Source of the DNA: Rhodocyclaceae bacterium
GTDB lineage: Bacteria > Pseudomonadota > Gammaproteobacteria > Burkholderiales > Rhodocyclaceae
Direction: 5' to 3'
Length of the DNA: 64,000 nt
NCBI GenBank assembly: GCA_016721505.1
Contig: JADKHX010000003.1
Span: 62,001-126,000, forward strand
Below, piece by piece: positions 1 through 6,762 of the stretch. A program made the position numbers and the translations under genes. Every line of letters begins with the position of its first letter. The first letter of the stretch is position 1. The notes under the pieces were generated by a model that was not told the DNA's origin, searched no databases, and saw only the letters and a program-made list of their open reading frames with translations.

Positions 1-165
1 TTGAATCCGGCACGCAAGGCCTACGTGCATCTGATCACCGGCGCGCTGGAGGTCAATGGCGAACATCTAAAAACAGGTGATGCACTGATGTTGGCAGGCG
101 AAACACAGTTGCTGCTTACAAACGGTGTCGCTGCCGAAGTTTTGGTCTTTGATCTCGCCGCATAG
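1..165 (+). CDS. Pirin family protein, C-terminal end (partial)
   Basis: The frame is open from the first base of the window to a TAG stop, giving 54 residues of a gene whose start lies outside. The peptide (AYVHLITGALEVNG, then GDALMLAGE and AEVLVFDLA) matches the second cupin barrel of the pirin/YhaK family, small bicupin proteins, some with quercetinase activity in vitro. No metal ligands can be judged from this fragment. It is followed 36 bp later by a flavodoxin-like gene in the same direction, a common neighbour pairing in proteobacteria. Confidence 0.7.
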   Translation: MNPARKAYVHLITGALEVNGEHLKTGDALMLAGETQLLLTNGVAAEVLVFDLAA

Positions 166-201
166 ATTTTTCAAAACTCACTCAACCCAAGGAGCATAGA
201 A

Positions 202-756
202 ATGGCAAAACTCGTTGTTGTATATCACTCCGGCTACGGCCACACCCAGCGCATGGCCGAGGCGGTAGCTGAGGGCGCATCAGCGACTTTGGTCGCCATT
301 GATGCCGAAGGCAATTTGTCGGAGGCGAATTGGGGACTGCTGCAGGCCGCCGATGGCATCATCATGGGCAGTCCCACTTACATGGGCAGCGTCAGCTGGC
401 AATTCAAAAAATTTGCTGATGCGTCGTCCAAACCGTGGTTCAGCCAGCAATGGAAAGACAAAGTCTTCGCCGGTTTCACCAATAGCGCGACGATGAACGG
501 CGACAAATTGTCGACGCTGCACTATTTGTTCACGCTAGCCATGCAGCACGGCGGCATTTGGGTCGGCACGGGGATGATGCCGAGCAACAAGAAGTCGGCC
601 CAGCGTGACGACATCAACTATGTCGGATCATTCGCCGGCGCCATGGCGCAATCGCCTTCGGACAGCAGCCCGGCAGAAATGTTGGCGGGTGATTTGGCGA
701 CGGCGAAACTATTCGGCCAAAGGGTTGCGGAAGTGACGCTGCGATTTAAGTCCTGA
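202..756 (+). CDS. Flavodoxin-family NAD(P)H-dependent oxidoreductase (WrbA-like)
   Basis: The 184-residue protein opens with a beta strand and FMN phosphate loop (VVVYHSGYGHTQRMAEAV) typical of flavodoxin-like NAD(P)H:quinone reductases of the WrbA group, and has the GSPTYMGSVSWQFKKF segment that forms the second FMN loop. WrbA proteins are about 200 residues and reduce quinones by two electrons. It is cytoplasmic, with no signal peptide. The start is supported by AAGGAG ten bases upstream. It follows a pirin gene in the same direction, which fits a small redox-stress unit, though that role is inferred. Confidence 0.8.
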   Translation: MAKLVVVYHSGYGHTQRMAEAVAEGASATLVAIDAEGNLSEANWGLLQAADGIIMGSPTYMGSVSWQFKKFADASSKPWFSQQWKDKVFAGFTNSATMNGDKLSTLHYLFTLAMQHGGIWVGTGMMPSNKKSAQRDDINYVGSFAGAMAQSPSDSSPAEMLAGDLATAKLFGQRVAEVTLRFKS

Positions 757-766
757 ATCATTGCTT

Positions 767-796
767 GACTGCGCCTGCCGTAAAGTCGGCGCAGTC
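767..796. terminator. Putative bidirectional hairpin between convergent genes
   Basis: A perfect 9-bp inverted repeat (GACTGCGCC at 767-775, complement at 788-796) with a 12-base loop lies in the 51-bp gap between the converging flavodoxin-like and EF-hand genes. No T-run follows on either strand, so it would be a weak or factor-assisted terminator. Confidence 0.5.
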
Positions 797-807
797 TAGC
801 GAGCTAG

Positions 808-2661
808 TTATCCTGTGAACCAAGCCACAGCTGCCACAACAATCAGGATCACGACCAAATAGGTCGTCCATGGTGTTTCCTTTTCTGCATACGGATCGCT
901 TAGCGACCGCTGTGCACCTTCCGGTAGTTTGGCCAGTTGTGTGAGCGAGGTGCCAAACGGAATGTTGATGCGCGCCCGGGCATTGACCGCCCAGCCGTTG
1001 GCATCAAGAATCGGACCGAGGTTTCGCGTCTGCAGTTTGAACCAGGCGATGATGATTGATGGTGCAGAAATCAGCAGCATCAGTCCGCCGATAGCCAAGG
1101 GAATTTGCCACCAATGCAGACTCAGTAGACCGGAGATCAAGCCAGCAGCGACGGTGCCCAATGCGCCGACGGCCAAACCGATGGCGGCAAAAATACCGGC
1201 GAATTTGCCAACATCGAATGCGGTGGGTGCGGGTGGTTTGACGGGCGGCGTCGGTGCGCCGATGGTATTTCCTGCACCCATTGCGGTAGCTGCCATTTGC
1301 GCGTCGACTCCGGCCGCCTTTGCTGCAGCCATTTTTTGCAGCTGTTCGGAAATCATTCGCGCCAAGCGCTTGTAAGGCGACCAAAAAGCCTGACGCAAGC
1401 TGATCGGATGTTCTGCGAGGCGGGTGATGGTCGCGTCCCAGTCGCGACCCTGGCGGTCGTAAAAGACGCCGTTGCGACCGACCATGAGTTGATCGGTGTC
1501 ACCAGCAGTAAAGGCCGCTGCAATGTGGAGCTTTTCGCCGCCACGGACGCATTCGCAGTAGGCCAAAAATACGCGCGACAACGAAGCCATGCTGGCGTGC
1601 TTGGCGGCGTCATGCACCGAAACGCAAAGCTCGGCGGAACGGCCGTCGAGGTACAGAGTGCCGATCTGAAACATGGCTTTGCTGGTGCGCGTGTAAAAGC
1701 CACGGAAGGCGACAAAATTATTGGCTAATGGCATCAGGTCACGCACATAGCGCGACAGTCGCTCAAGATCTTTTACCGCTTGCGCCTCGGCTGGGAGGCC
1801 TGCCGGTTTGGCCGCAATCCAGTCGCGATAGATCGCGAGTTTGTCTTGCACCATCTGCCAATCGCCCTCGCTCAGTTTTTCTTGTGCGCCAAGCAAAGGT
1901 GTCAGCGCGGTGTCGCGCAGCGTGGCAATACGCGCGGCCCATGCCGGGTTGATGCCGCTACCCAAATCCAACAGCGTGTCACCAGCACCAACTGACGTAG
2001 CCCCGGGCGCAGCGACGATTTTGGCCAATGGTAGCGCCGCTATTCCCTCTGCATCCATCACCAAAGCCGACGCGCCGAGCGCTTTGAAAGTATCTTCGGC
2101 AACGTTCATCGAATCGCTGGAGCGCGCATCAAATTGCGCGAGGCGGCAGCGGACAAAATAATCGTCAATCTTTTCCTTTACCGCAGCGACGGCGGTAGAG
2201 GCGGCTTCGGTCGCATCGCCAAGCGGCATCGCCGAAGCGCCAGCGGCTAGCCATGCGGCCTCGGCACGCGCTGTATAGGCGGCTTCGGCGCTACTCGCCA
2301 ATTCGACAGAGATCATTGTTTCGCCGGCAGGAAGAACGTCCTTCGCTGCAGCGATCAATGCGTCATCCTTTATCGCATCCAGCGGCACGCCGGGCAGCGT
2401 TTTCGCCAGCACATTAACGTCGTTTAATCGCTCGCAAGCCCAATCAACTGCCGCCATCAATTCATTGGCGCGAATGTGGCCGTCGATGTCTGTATCAATG
2501 AGTGAAAGTGTGCGCTCATCGAACTCAATACCGGTGGTCGGGCAAGACAAGGCAACCCACAGTTTCTGATCCAGGTTCTTGAGGTTTTGTAGATCTGCAG
2601 CAGACTCAAGATTGACTTGATCAAACCCGCCGGCGCGAAAAAATTTCCACTGATGACTCAT
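808..2661 (-). CDS. EF-hand domain membrane protein of unknown function
   Basis: This 617-residue protein is not one I can assign a function. Residues 56-67 form a textbook EF-hand calcium loop (DTDIDGHIRANE, with D56, D58, D60, G61, I63 and E67). The middle is Ala-rich and probably helical. Two hydrophobic stretches lie at roughly 490-545 and one at the extreme C-terminus, suggesting a C-terminally anchored protein. There is no N-terminal signal peptide. The start overlaps the stop of the metallo-hydrolase gene by 4 bp (ATGA), so the two are probably cotranscribed. A copy of the dispersed hairpin repeat is read in frame inside it as SVGAGDTLL. Confidence 0.7.
   Translation of the reverse strand: MSHQWKFFRAGGFDQVNLESAADLQNLKNLDQKLWVALSCPTTGIEFDERTLSLIDTDIDGHIRANELMAAVDWACERLNDVNVLAKTLPGVPLDAIKDDALIAAAKDVLPAGETMISVELASSAEAAYTARAEAAWLAAGASAMPLGDATEAASTAVAAVKEKIDDYFVRCRLAQFDARSSDSMNVAEDTFKALGASALVMDAEGIAALPLAKIVAAPGATSVGAGDTLLDLGSGINPAWAARIATLRDTALTPLLGAQEKLSEGDWQMVQDKLAIYRDWIAAKPAGLPAEAQAVKDLERLSRYVRDLMPLANNFVAFRGFYTRTSKAMFQIGTLYLDGRSAELCVSVHDAAKHASMASLSRVFLAYCECVRGGEKLHIAAAFTAGDTDQLMVGRNGVFYDRQGRDWDATITRLAEHPISLRQAFWSPYKRLARMISEQLQKMAAAKAAGVDAQMAATAMGAGNTIGAPTPPVKPPAPTAFDVGKFAGIFAAIGLAVGALGTVAAGLISGLLSLHWWQIPLAIGGLMLLISAPSIIIAWFKLQTRNLGPILDANGWAVNARARINIPFGTSLTQLAKLPEGAQRSLSDPYAEKETPWTTYLVVILIVVAAVAWFTG
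1972..1997 (+). repeat. Dispersed hairpin repeat, copy 1 (intragenic)
   Basis: Core CAGCACCAACTG preceded by CAGCGTGTCAC. It lies antisense inside the EF-hand membrane protein gene and is read there as VGAGDT. Confidence 0.75.
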
Positions 2662-3299
2662 CGAACATGATCTCCAACATAGTGATTAGATAAACGCTCT
2701 TGCGCGAACGTCGACATTGGGCCGTGGCCCGGAATGAAAGCCACATCGTTGCCGAGCGGCCACAGTTTGCTACGAATAGATGCTATCAAGTGCTGGTGAT
2801 TCCCACGCGGAAAGTCGGTGCGACCGATCGATCCGGCAAACAGTACGTCGCCCACAATCGCCAGCTTGGTCGCCGCGTGAAAAAACACCACGTGGCCGGG
2901 GGTGTGACCCGGTGTGTACAACACCTGCAACGCCTGATTGCCGACGGTCACCGTGTCGCCATCGTTCAGCCAACGATTCGGGGTGAAATCGGTCACCGCA
3001 GGGAAGCCAAACATTTTGCTTTGCATGGCTAGCTGATCGAGCCAAAAGAGCTCTTCGATATGCGGCCCCTCAATCGGCACGTCGAGCATAGCCGCCAGTT
3101 CGCCAGTGCCACCAGCATGATCGATATGACCGTGAGTGAGGAGTAGTTTTTCGATTTGTACGCCGGCGGTTTTCGCCGCAGCTAACAGACGATCAATATC
3201 GCCACCCGGATCGACGAACGCCCCTTTCATGGTTTCGGGGCACCAGATCATCGAGCAATTTTGCTCGAACGGAGTAACCGGGATGATTTGATAACGCAT
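2658..3299 (-). CDS. MBL-fold metallo-hydrolase (YcbL/glyoxalase II-like)
   Basis: The 213-residue protein has the metallo-beta-lactamase signature THGHIDHAGG (H56, H58, D60, H61), followed by GHTPGHVVFF and IPGHGPMS with further metal histidines. Length and order match the YcbL-type single-domain hydrolases related to glyoxalase II, which lack the C-terminal helical substrate domain. The substrate is unknown; thioesters such as S-lactoylglutathione are typical for the family. A 6-bp perfect inverted repeat (CGCCGT/ACGGCG) sits directly before the ATG in place of a clear Shine-Dalgarno sequence. It is downstream of rquA on the same strand. Confidence 0.85.
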   Translation of the reverse strand: MRYQIIPVTPFEQNCSMIWCPETMKGAFVDPGGDIDRLLAAAKTAGVQIEKLLLTHGHIDHAGGTGELAAMLDVPIEGPHIEELFWLDQLAMQSKMFGFPAVTDFTPNRWLNDGDTVTVGNQALQVLYTPGHTPGHVVFFHAATKLAIVGDVLFAGSIGRTDFPRGNHQHLIASIRSKLWPLGNDVAFIPGHGPMSTFAQERLSNHYVGDHVR

Positions 3300-3334
3300 C
3301 GCCGTATTTTAAACGGCGAACTGCGTGAGTGAAC

Positions 3335-4051
3335 CTAGCGCGTAACCTCAATCAATTGGTAGAGACCGCCAAATGAGGTACGTTTGGTGATGGCTGCCGG
3401 CTTGATGTCGGCGGGAAACCAATCCACGACTTCGTTGCGCCAGAGATCGAGCGCAAAGGGTTCCAAGGTGCTCAATATCCCGCGCATCGGCAGCCACAAA
3501 GGATGCCAAGCCGATGGCCGGTGATAGTCCACAATCACCAGTTTGCCGCCGGGCTTGACGACCCGCAAGGCCTCGGCCAGAGTCCGTTTTCTCACATCCT
3601 CCGGTTGCTCGTGGAGCAGAAAAAACAACAGCGCGCGATCATAGCTGGCGTCAGCGAATTTCATCGCGGCGCTATTGCCCAAATGAATACCAACCCGGTC
3701 CGCAGCGAAACCAGCTTTGCCAAGCTTGTCCTTTAAATTCGCCGTTTGCACCGGCAACACATCGACCACGTCAATCTCGCCTTGTGAGACATGGCGATTG
3801 ACCAGCGTGGTCGTCAAATCACCGTATACGCAAGCAATCTGCAGCGTCTTACCGTTGAGATCACTGCCCAACACATCAAGCGCTTCATCACGCAAGCGGG
3901 CGAAATTCCCCCACAGAATCAGATTGACCAGCCACTGGCGCTCGAAGCGTTTGACAGCTTCGGGCGTGACGTAAGCCCAGTCGTAGGTTGCCGTGAGATA
4001 TTCGGGAATGGCGATTGCGTCGACGGCCAGGGAGTTAGTCGGGGGAGCCAT
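3335..4051 (-). CDS. rquA: Rhodoquinone biosynthesis protein RquA (SAM methyltransferase-like)
   Basis: The 238-residue protein has the RquA hallmarks: a conserved N-terminal block (ERQWLVNLILWGNFARLRD), a divergent SAM motif I (QIACVYGD rather than GxGxG), FFLLHEQPEDVRKRTLAEAL, and a tail ending in SFGGLYQ. Family knowledge: RquA converts ubiquinone to rhodoquinone with SAM as amino donor, giving a lower-potential quinone needed for fumarate reduction. Context agrees: it sits 17 bp downstream of a cytochrome b/c fusion and on the same strand as frdABCD. Assignment is by remembered family motifs, not a search. The alternative is an ordinary class I methyltransferase. Confidence 0.8.
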   Translation of the reverse strand: MAPPTNSLAVDAIAIPEYLTATYDWAYVTPEAVKRFERQWLVNLILWGNFARLRDEALDVLGSDLNGKTLQIACVYGDLTTTLVNRHVSQGEIDVVDVLPVQTANLKDKLGKAGFAADRVGIHLGNSAAMKFADASYDRALLFFLLHEQPEDVRKRTLAEALRVVKPGGKLVIVDYHRPSAWHPLWLPMRGILSTLEPFALDLWRNEVVDWFPADIKPAAITKRTSFGGLYQLIEVTR

Positions 4052-4068
4052 GAAATCCTCTTTTGTAG

Positions 4069-6099
4069 TTAACCGGCGAACGACTGGTAGAACCCGATGG
4101 TCACCAGCGTCAGCAAGCTCAAACCAAATGCAATCAGCACCACGCCAAGAATCCGCGAGCGCAGTGTCATCGCCGGTGTCGGTGCATCGACCAGCAATTT
4201 GGCCAACTCACCGGATTCGAGCAGACGGCGATATTGCACTGCGTGGTCACGCGCAAAGTGTTCCAGTGACATGGTGCCGGTGAACATCACGATATCGAGC
4301 GGGAATTTGTCCGGACGGAAGTGATTGTTAAAGAAATGCACCGTGAACAGGAACACCGCCGCGAGGAAGGCCTCTTCACCATGCGCAATCGCCGCCACGT
4401 TAAATACCCAGCCAGGCAGAGTGGTTGCTGTCAGTGTCGGGAACCACATCACCAGACCCGTGCTGCCAACAATCGTGACCCCCCAGAACGGCGCCCAGTA
4501 GTCGAATTTCTCCCAATAGGTCCAGCGGTCAAACACCGGACGCTCGCCCTTGCCGAAGAACCACTTGAACATCGCGATCACGTCCTTCAGATCTTGCAAA
4601 TTGAAGTTGACCGAGTCAGGGCCGAACAGATCAAACGTCTTCCAGTTGCGGGCCAGAAACTGAACTACCCAAATCAGATGGATCACAAAGATGCCGACAA
4701 AGACCACCGCATTGGCGCGATGGATAAGCGCCATGACTTCCGGTCCACCGAGGAGACGGATCACCACTGGCGCCCAGCCGCTGCCAGCGTACATTATGGT
4801 CATCCCGGTCAGCGTCAGTATCATCAAGCTGAGGGCAAACAACAGGTGTCCAAGTCGTGCCCACGGACCAAAACGACGGATGTGCTTGCCCGCTGGCAAG
4901 CCAAGTTCTGCTACCTTAATGTGCGGCCGGGTTTTGCCTTGCTTGCGGTCTTGCCATTCCCGATTCAGCCACAAGACCAAATGTAGCCAGAAGAACGCAA
5001 AGGTGCCGATCAACAGCGCTGCCATGCCTTTGGCGGCAAGCCAGATCTGCGGATATTTGTCGAAATCATGTGCGTTCCCGTGCGGCGGGAAGCTCTTGAA
5101 GCCATCGGCCGCCATGCGCGCTTTCTTGCCATCGTGGCAGGTGCTACAGGTCTTCAAGACCTTGTCCGGATGCACCTTTGAATTCTTGTCATCAACCTTG
5201 AGAATGCCGTGGCTACCATGGCAGTCATAACACTTGGCAGTGTTACCGTAACCCAGCGCATTAATCTTGCCGTGCAGGCTTTCGCGATAGGAAGCAAAGT
5301 TCTCTTCGTGACAGGTACCACAGTCCTTTGTGACCACCGTTTTGAAACTGACTGCCGAGGTATTTTGGATAGCGTGGGAGGTATGGCAATCGACGCAGAC
5401 GGCGGCTTTCGAGTCGCCGTCCTCGGTGACCTTTTGCCCATGCACTGATTCTTTCCACGCCTCTAATTGATCTTCGTGACAACTGGCACCGCACGATTCC
5501 GAGATGCCCAGGCGAAACTTCTTGTGTTCCGGCGAGTCTGCGGCAGGTACGGCAAAGCTGTGTGTGTCGTGGCAATTCTCACAACTGGCTTTCGCTTGGT
5601 TCGGGTTGTCCTTGTCCGGGCGGGCGTGGAAGGACTTCTTGTAAGCCTCAATGTTGGCGACCACAACGCCAAGACGTGGCTTCTCCTTTGTCTTGCCTTC
5701 AGATTGCGCTTTCGACCAGAGCTTCTCGTGACAGGTCACACAGTTCGGTTGCGTTTCGCCAACCGGGGTGCTGTGCGCATGATTGGCCTTGGCATCGCCG
5801 ATGTTGGTGTGACAACTGACGCAATCGAGCTTGCCATGCACGCTCTTGGAAAATTTTGCTTCGTCGTGTGCGAGCAATACACGTTGCTTGCCATCACCGC
5901 CGTTGACCGTAATTTTGTCGCGGCCCTTGGCGTGGCAAGACAGACACGAATCGTTAGTCAGCGGCAGGTTTACCGCAGTGGCCGCCGGGGTCGCACCCTT
6001 GATCGCGGGGGCGGCATTTACTGGTGTCGCGACAAGAAAAGTCGCTGCAAGGGCGAGAGCGGCGAGAGCCGAGCGAAACTTTGATTCTGGCAGCAGCAT
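4069..6099 (-). CDS. CbcL-like multiheme cytochrome c / cytochrome b fusion
   Basis: I start this at the ATG at 6099, because a signal peptide (FRSALAALALAATFLVATPVNA) begins there; a longer frame extends to 6207. The 676-residue protein has eight CXXCH sites and one CXXXCH site (CGASCH) in the exported N-terminal half. A membrane half follows with about six hydrophobic helices and histidines spaced as in diheme b561-type subunits. This nonaheme c plus diheme b layout is that of Geobacter CbcL, an inner-membrane quinol oxidase that passes electrons to periplasmic cytochromes at low potential. It is followed closely by rquA. Exact substrate and potential are inferred. Confidence 0.82.
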   Translation of the reverse strand: MLLPESKFRSALAALALAATFLVATPVNAAPAIKGATPAATAVNLPLTNDSCLSCHAKGRDKITVNGGDGKQRVLLAHDEAKFSKSVHGKLDCVSCHTNIGDAKANHAHSTPVGETQPNCVTCHEKLWSKAQSEGKTKEKPRLGVVVANIEAYKKSFHARPDKDNPNQAKASCENCHDTHSFAVPAADSPEHKKFRLGISESCGASCHEDQLEAWKESVHGQKVTEDGDSKAAVCVDCHTSHAIQNTSAVSFKTVVTKDCGTCHEENFASYRESLHGKINALGYGNTAKCYDCHGSHGILKVDDKNSKVHPDKVLKTCSTCHDGKKARMAADGFKSFPPHGNAHDFDKYPQIWLAAKGMAALLIGTFAFFWLHLVLWLNREWQDRKQGKTRPHIKVAELGLPAGKHIRRFGPWARLGHLLFALSLMILTLTGMTIMYAGSGWAPVVIRLLGGPEVMALIHRANAVVFVGIFVIHLIWVVQFLARNWKTFDLFGPDSVNFNLQDLKDVIAMFKWFFGKGERPVFDRWTYWEKFDYWAPFWGVTIVGSTGLVMWFPTLTATTLPGWVFNVAAIAHGEEAFLAAVFLFTVHFFNNHFRPDKFPLDIVMFTGTMSLEHFARDHAVQYRRLLESGELAKLLVDAPTPAMTLRSRILGVVLIAFGLSLLTLVTIGFYQSFAG

Positions 6100-6216
6100 A
6101 AGGTGCTTTCTGTATGAAGCCCCATAAAACAAGGGGTCACCAATAAATGCCCTTTCAGGCATTGGTGTTACGGTGGATATGGACGATATGTCAGCTTCAA
6201 AACTCATGTCGTCACC

Positions 6217-6666
6217 TTATTTCTTTTTGTAGATTGCCGCATTCTTGCCGGCATCCTTGTACGGTTGCCCGGCAACAATCAGCTTCCTGATATTGCCGTA
6301 GGCGCCCGGATCGAGGATCTTGTTAGTGACCAACCATGCCTTGCTTCCATAAGGCCGTCCTGCAATGATCTTCTCGGCGTCTGTATCCGAAAGACCAGGA
6401 AGCTGTTTCAGTTCATCTTTGGTCGCGCGGTTAATATCAACCGGTTTGCTCTGTTTGGCTGCTGTGATTGGCGAAGCATGAGCTGCCTTGGTTGCACCAA
6501 TATTATTTGGACTTGTCGGCACATCGCCGGTGGTTTTGCCCGCGACTTCGCTGGTGCCAGCACCGGTTGCCACCGTTGGGACGGTGCCAAGCAGCAACAA
6601 CCCTGTTATCAGGGCGATGGGACCCAAGCCCTGCTTGACCGCATTTCTCTCAAAGTCCATGCTCAA
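6217..6666 (-). CDS. Exported helix-hairpin-helix protein
   Basis: The 149-residue protein begins with a hydrophobic segment (LGPIALITGLLLLGTVPTVATGA), consistent with export or membrane anchoring. A low-complexity linker follows, then a helix-hairpin-helix domain (DINRATKDELKQLPGLSDTD AEKIIAGRPY and onward to the C-terminus). Similar domains occur in ComEA-type DNA-binding proteins, but here the gene lies between a decaheme cytochrome gene and a cytochrome b/c fusion. A role in DNA uptake is therefore not implied; it may be structural. Function is unknown. Confidence 0.75.
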   Translation of the reverse strand: MSMDFERNAVKQGLGPIALITGLLLLGTVPTVATGAGTSEVAGKTTGDVPTSPNNIGATKAAHASPITAAKQSKPVDINRATKDELKQLPGLSDTDAEKIIAGRPYGSKAWLVTNKILDPGAYGNIRKLIVAGQPYKDAGKNAAIYKKK

Positions 6667-6696
6667 CTATATCCAGTTAGTCAGTCAATCGGTAAC

Positions 6697-6731
6697 AAAA
6701 ACGACCCGGGTGGCTTTTCACATCCGGGTCG
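6697..6731 (-). terminator. Rho-independent terminator after the MtrC-type gene
   Basis: On the minus strand an 11-bp stem with one internal non-Watson-Crick position (arms at 6724-6731 and 6702-6709 are perfect, CGACCCGG/CCGGGTCG) is followed by five T. It lies 32 bp past the stop of the decaheme lipoprotein gene and before the helix-hairpin-helix gene, so it may lower expression of the downstream half of the cluster. Confidence 0.75.
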
Positions 6732-6762
6732 CGTTCAGGTCTAAATCACATCGCCGCTCGGC

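Noticed and set aside
929..1375. Long open frames antisense to recognised genes (also at 4321-4986, 8263-8718, 54938-55531)
   Set aside because: They lie opposite well-supported genes, have no family motifs and arise from codon bias on the other strand.
6540..6575. GTGCCAGCACCGGTTGCC in the HhH gene, similar to the repeat
   Set aside because: The loop differs (CACCGG) and the flank is absent; it falls in a low-complexity linker.
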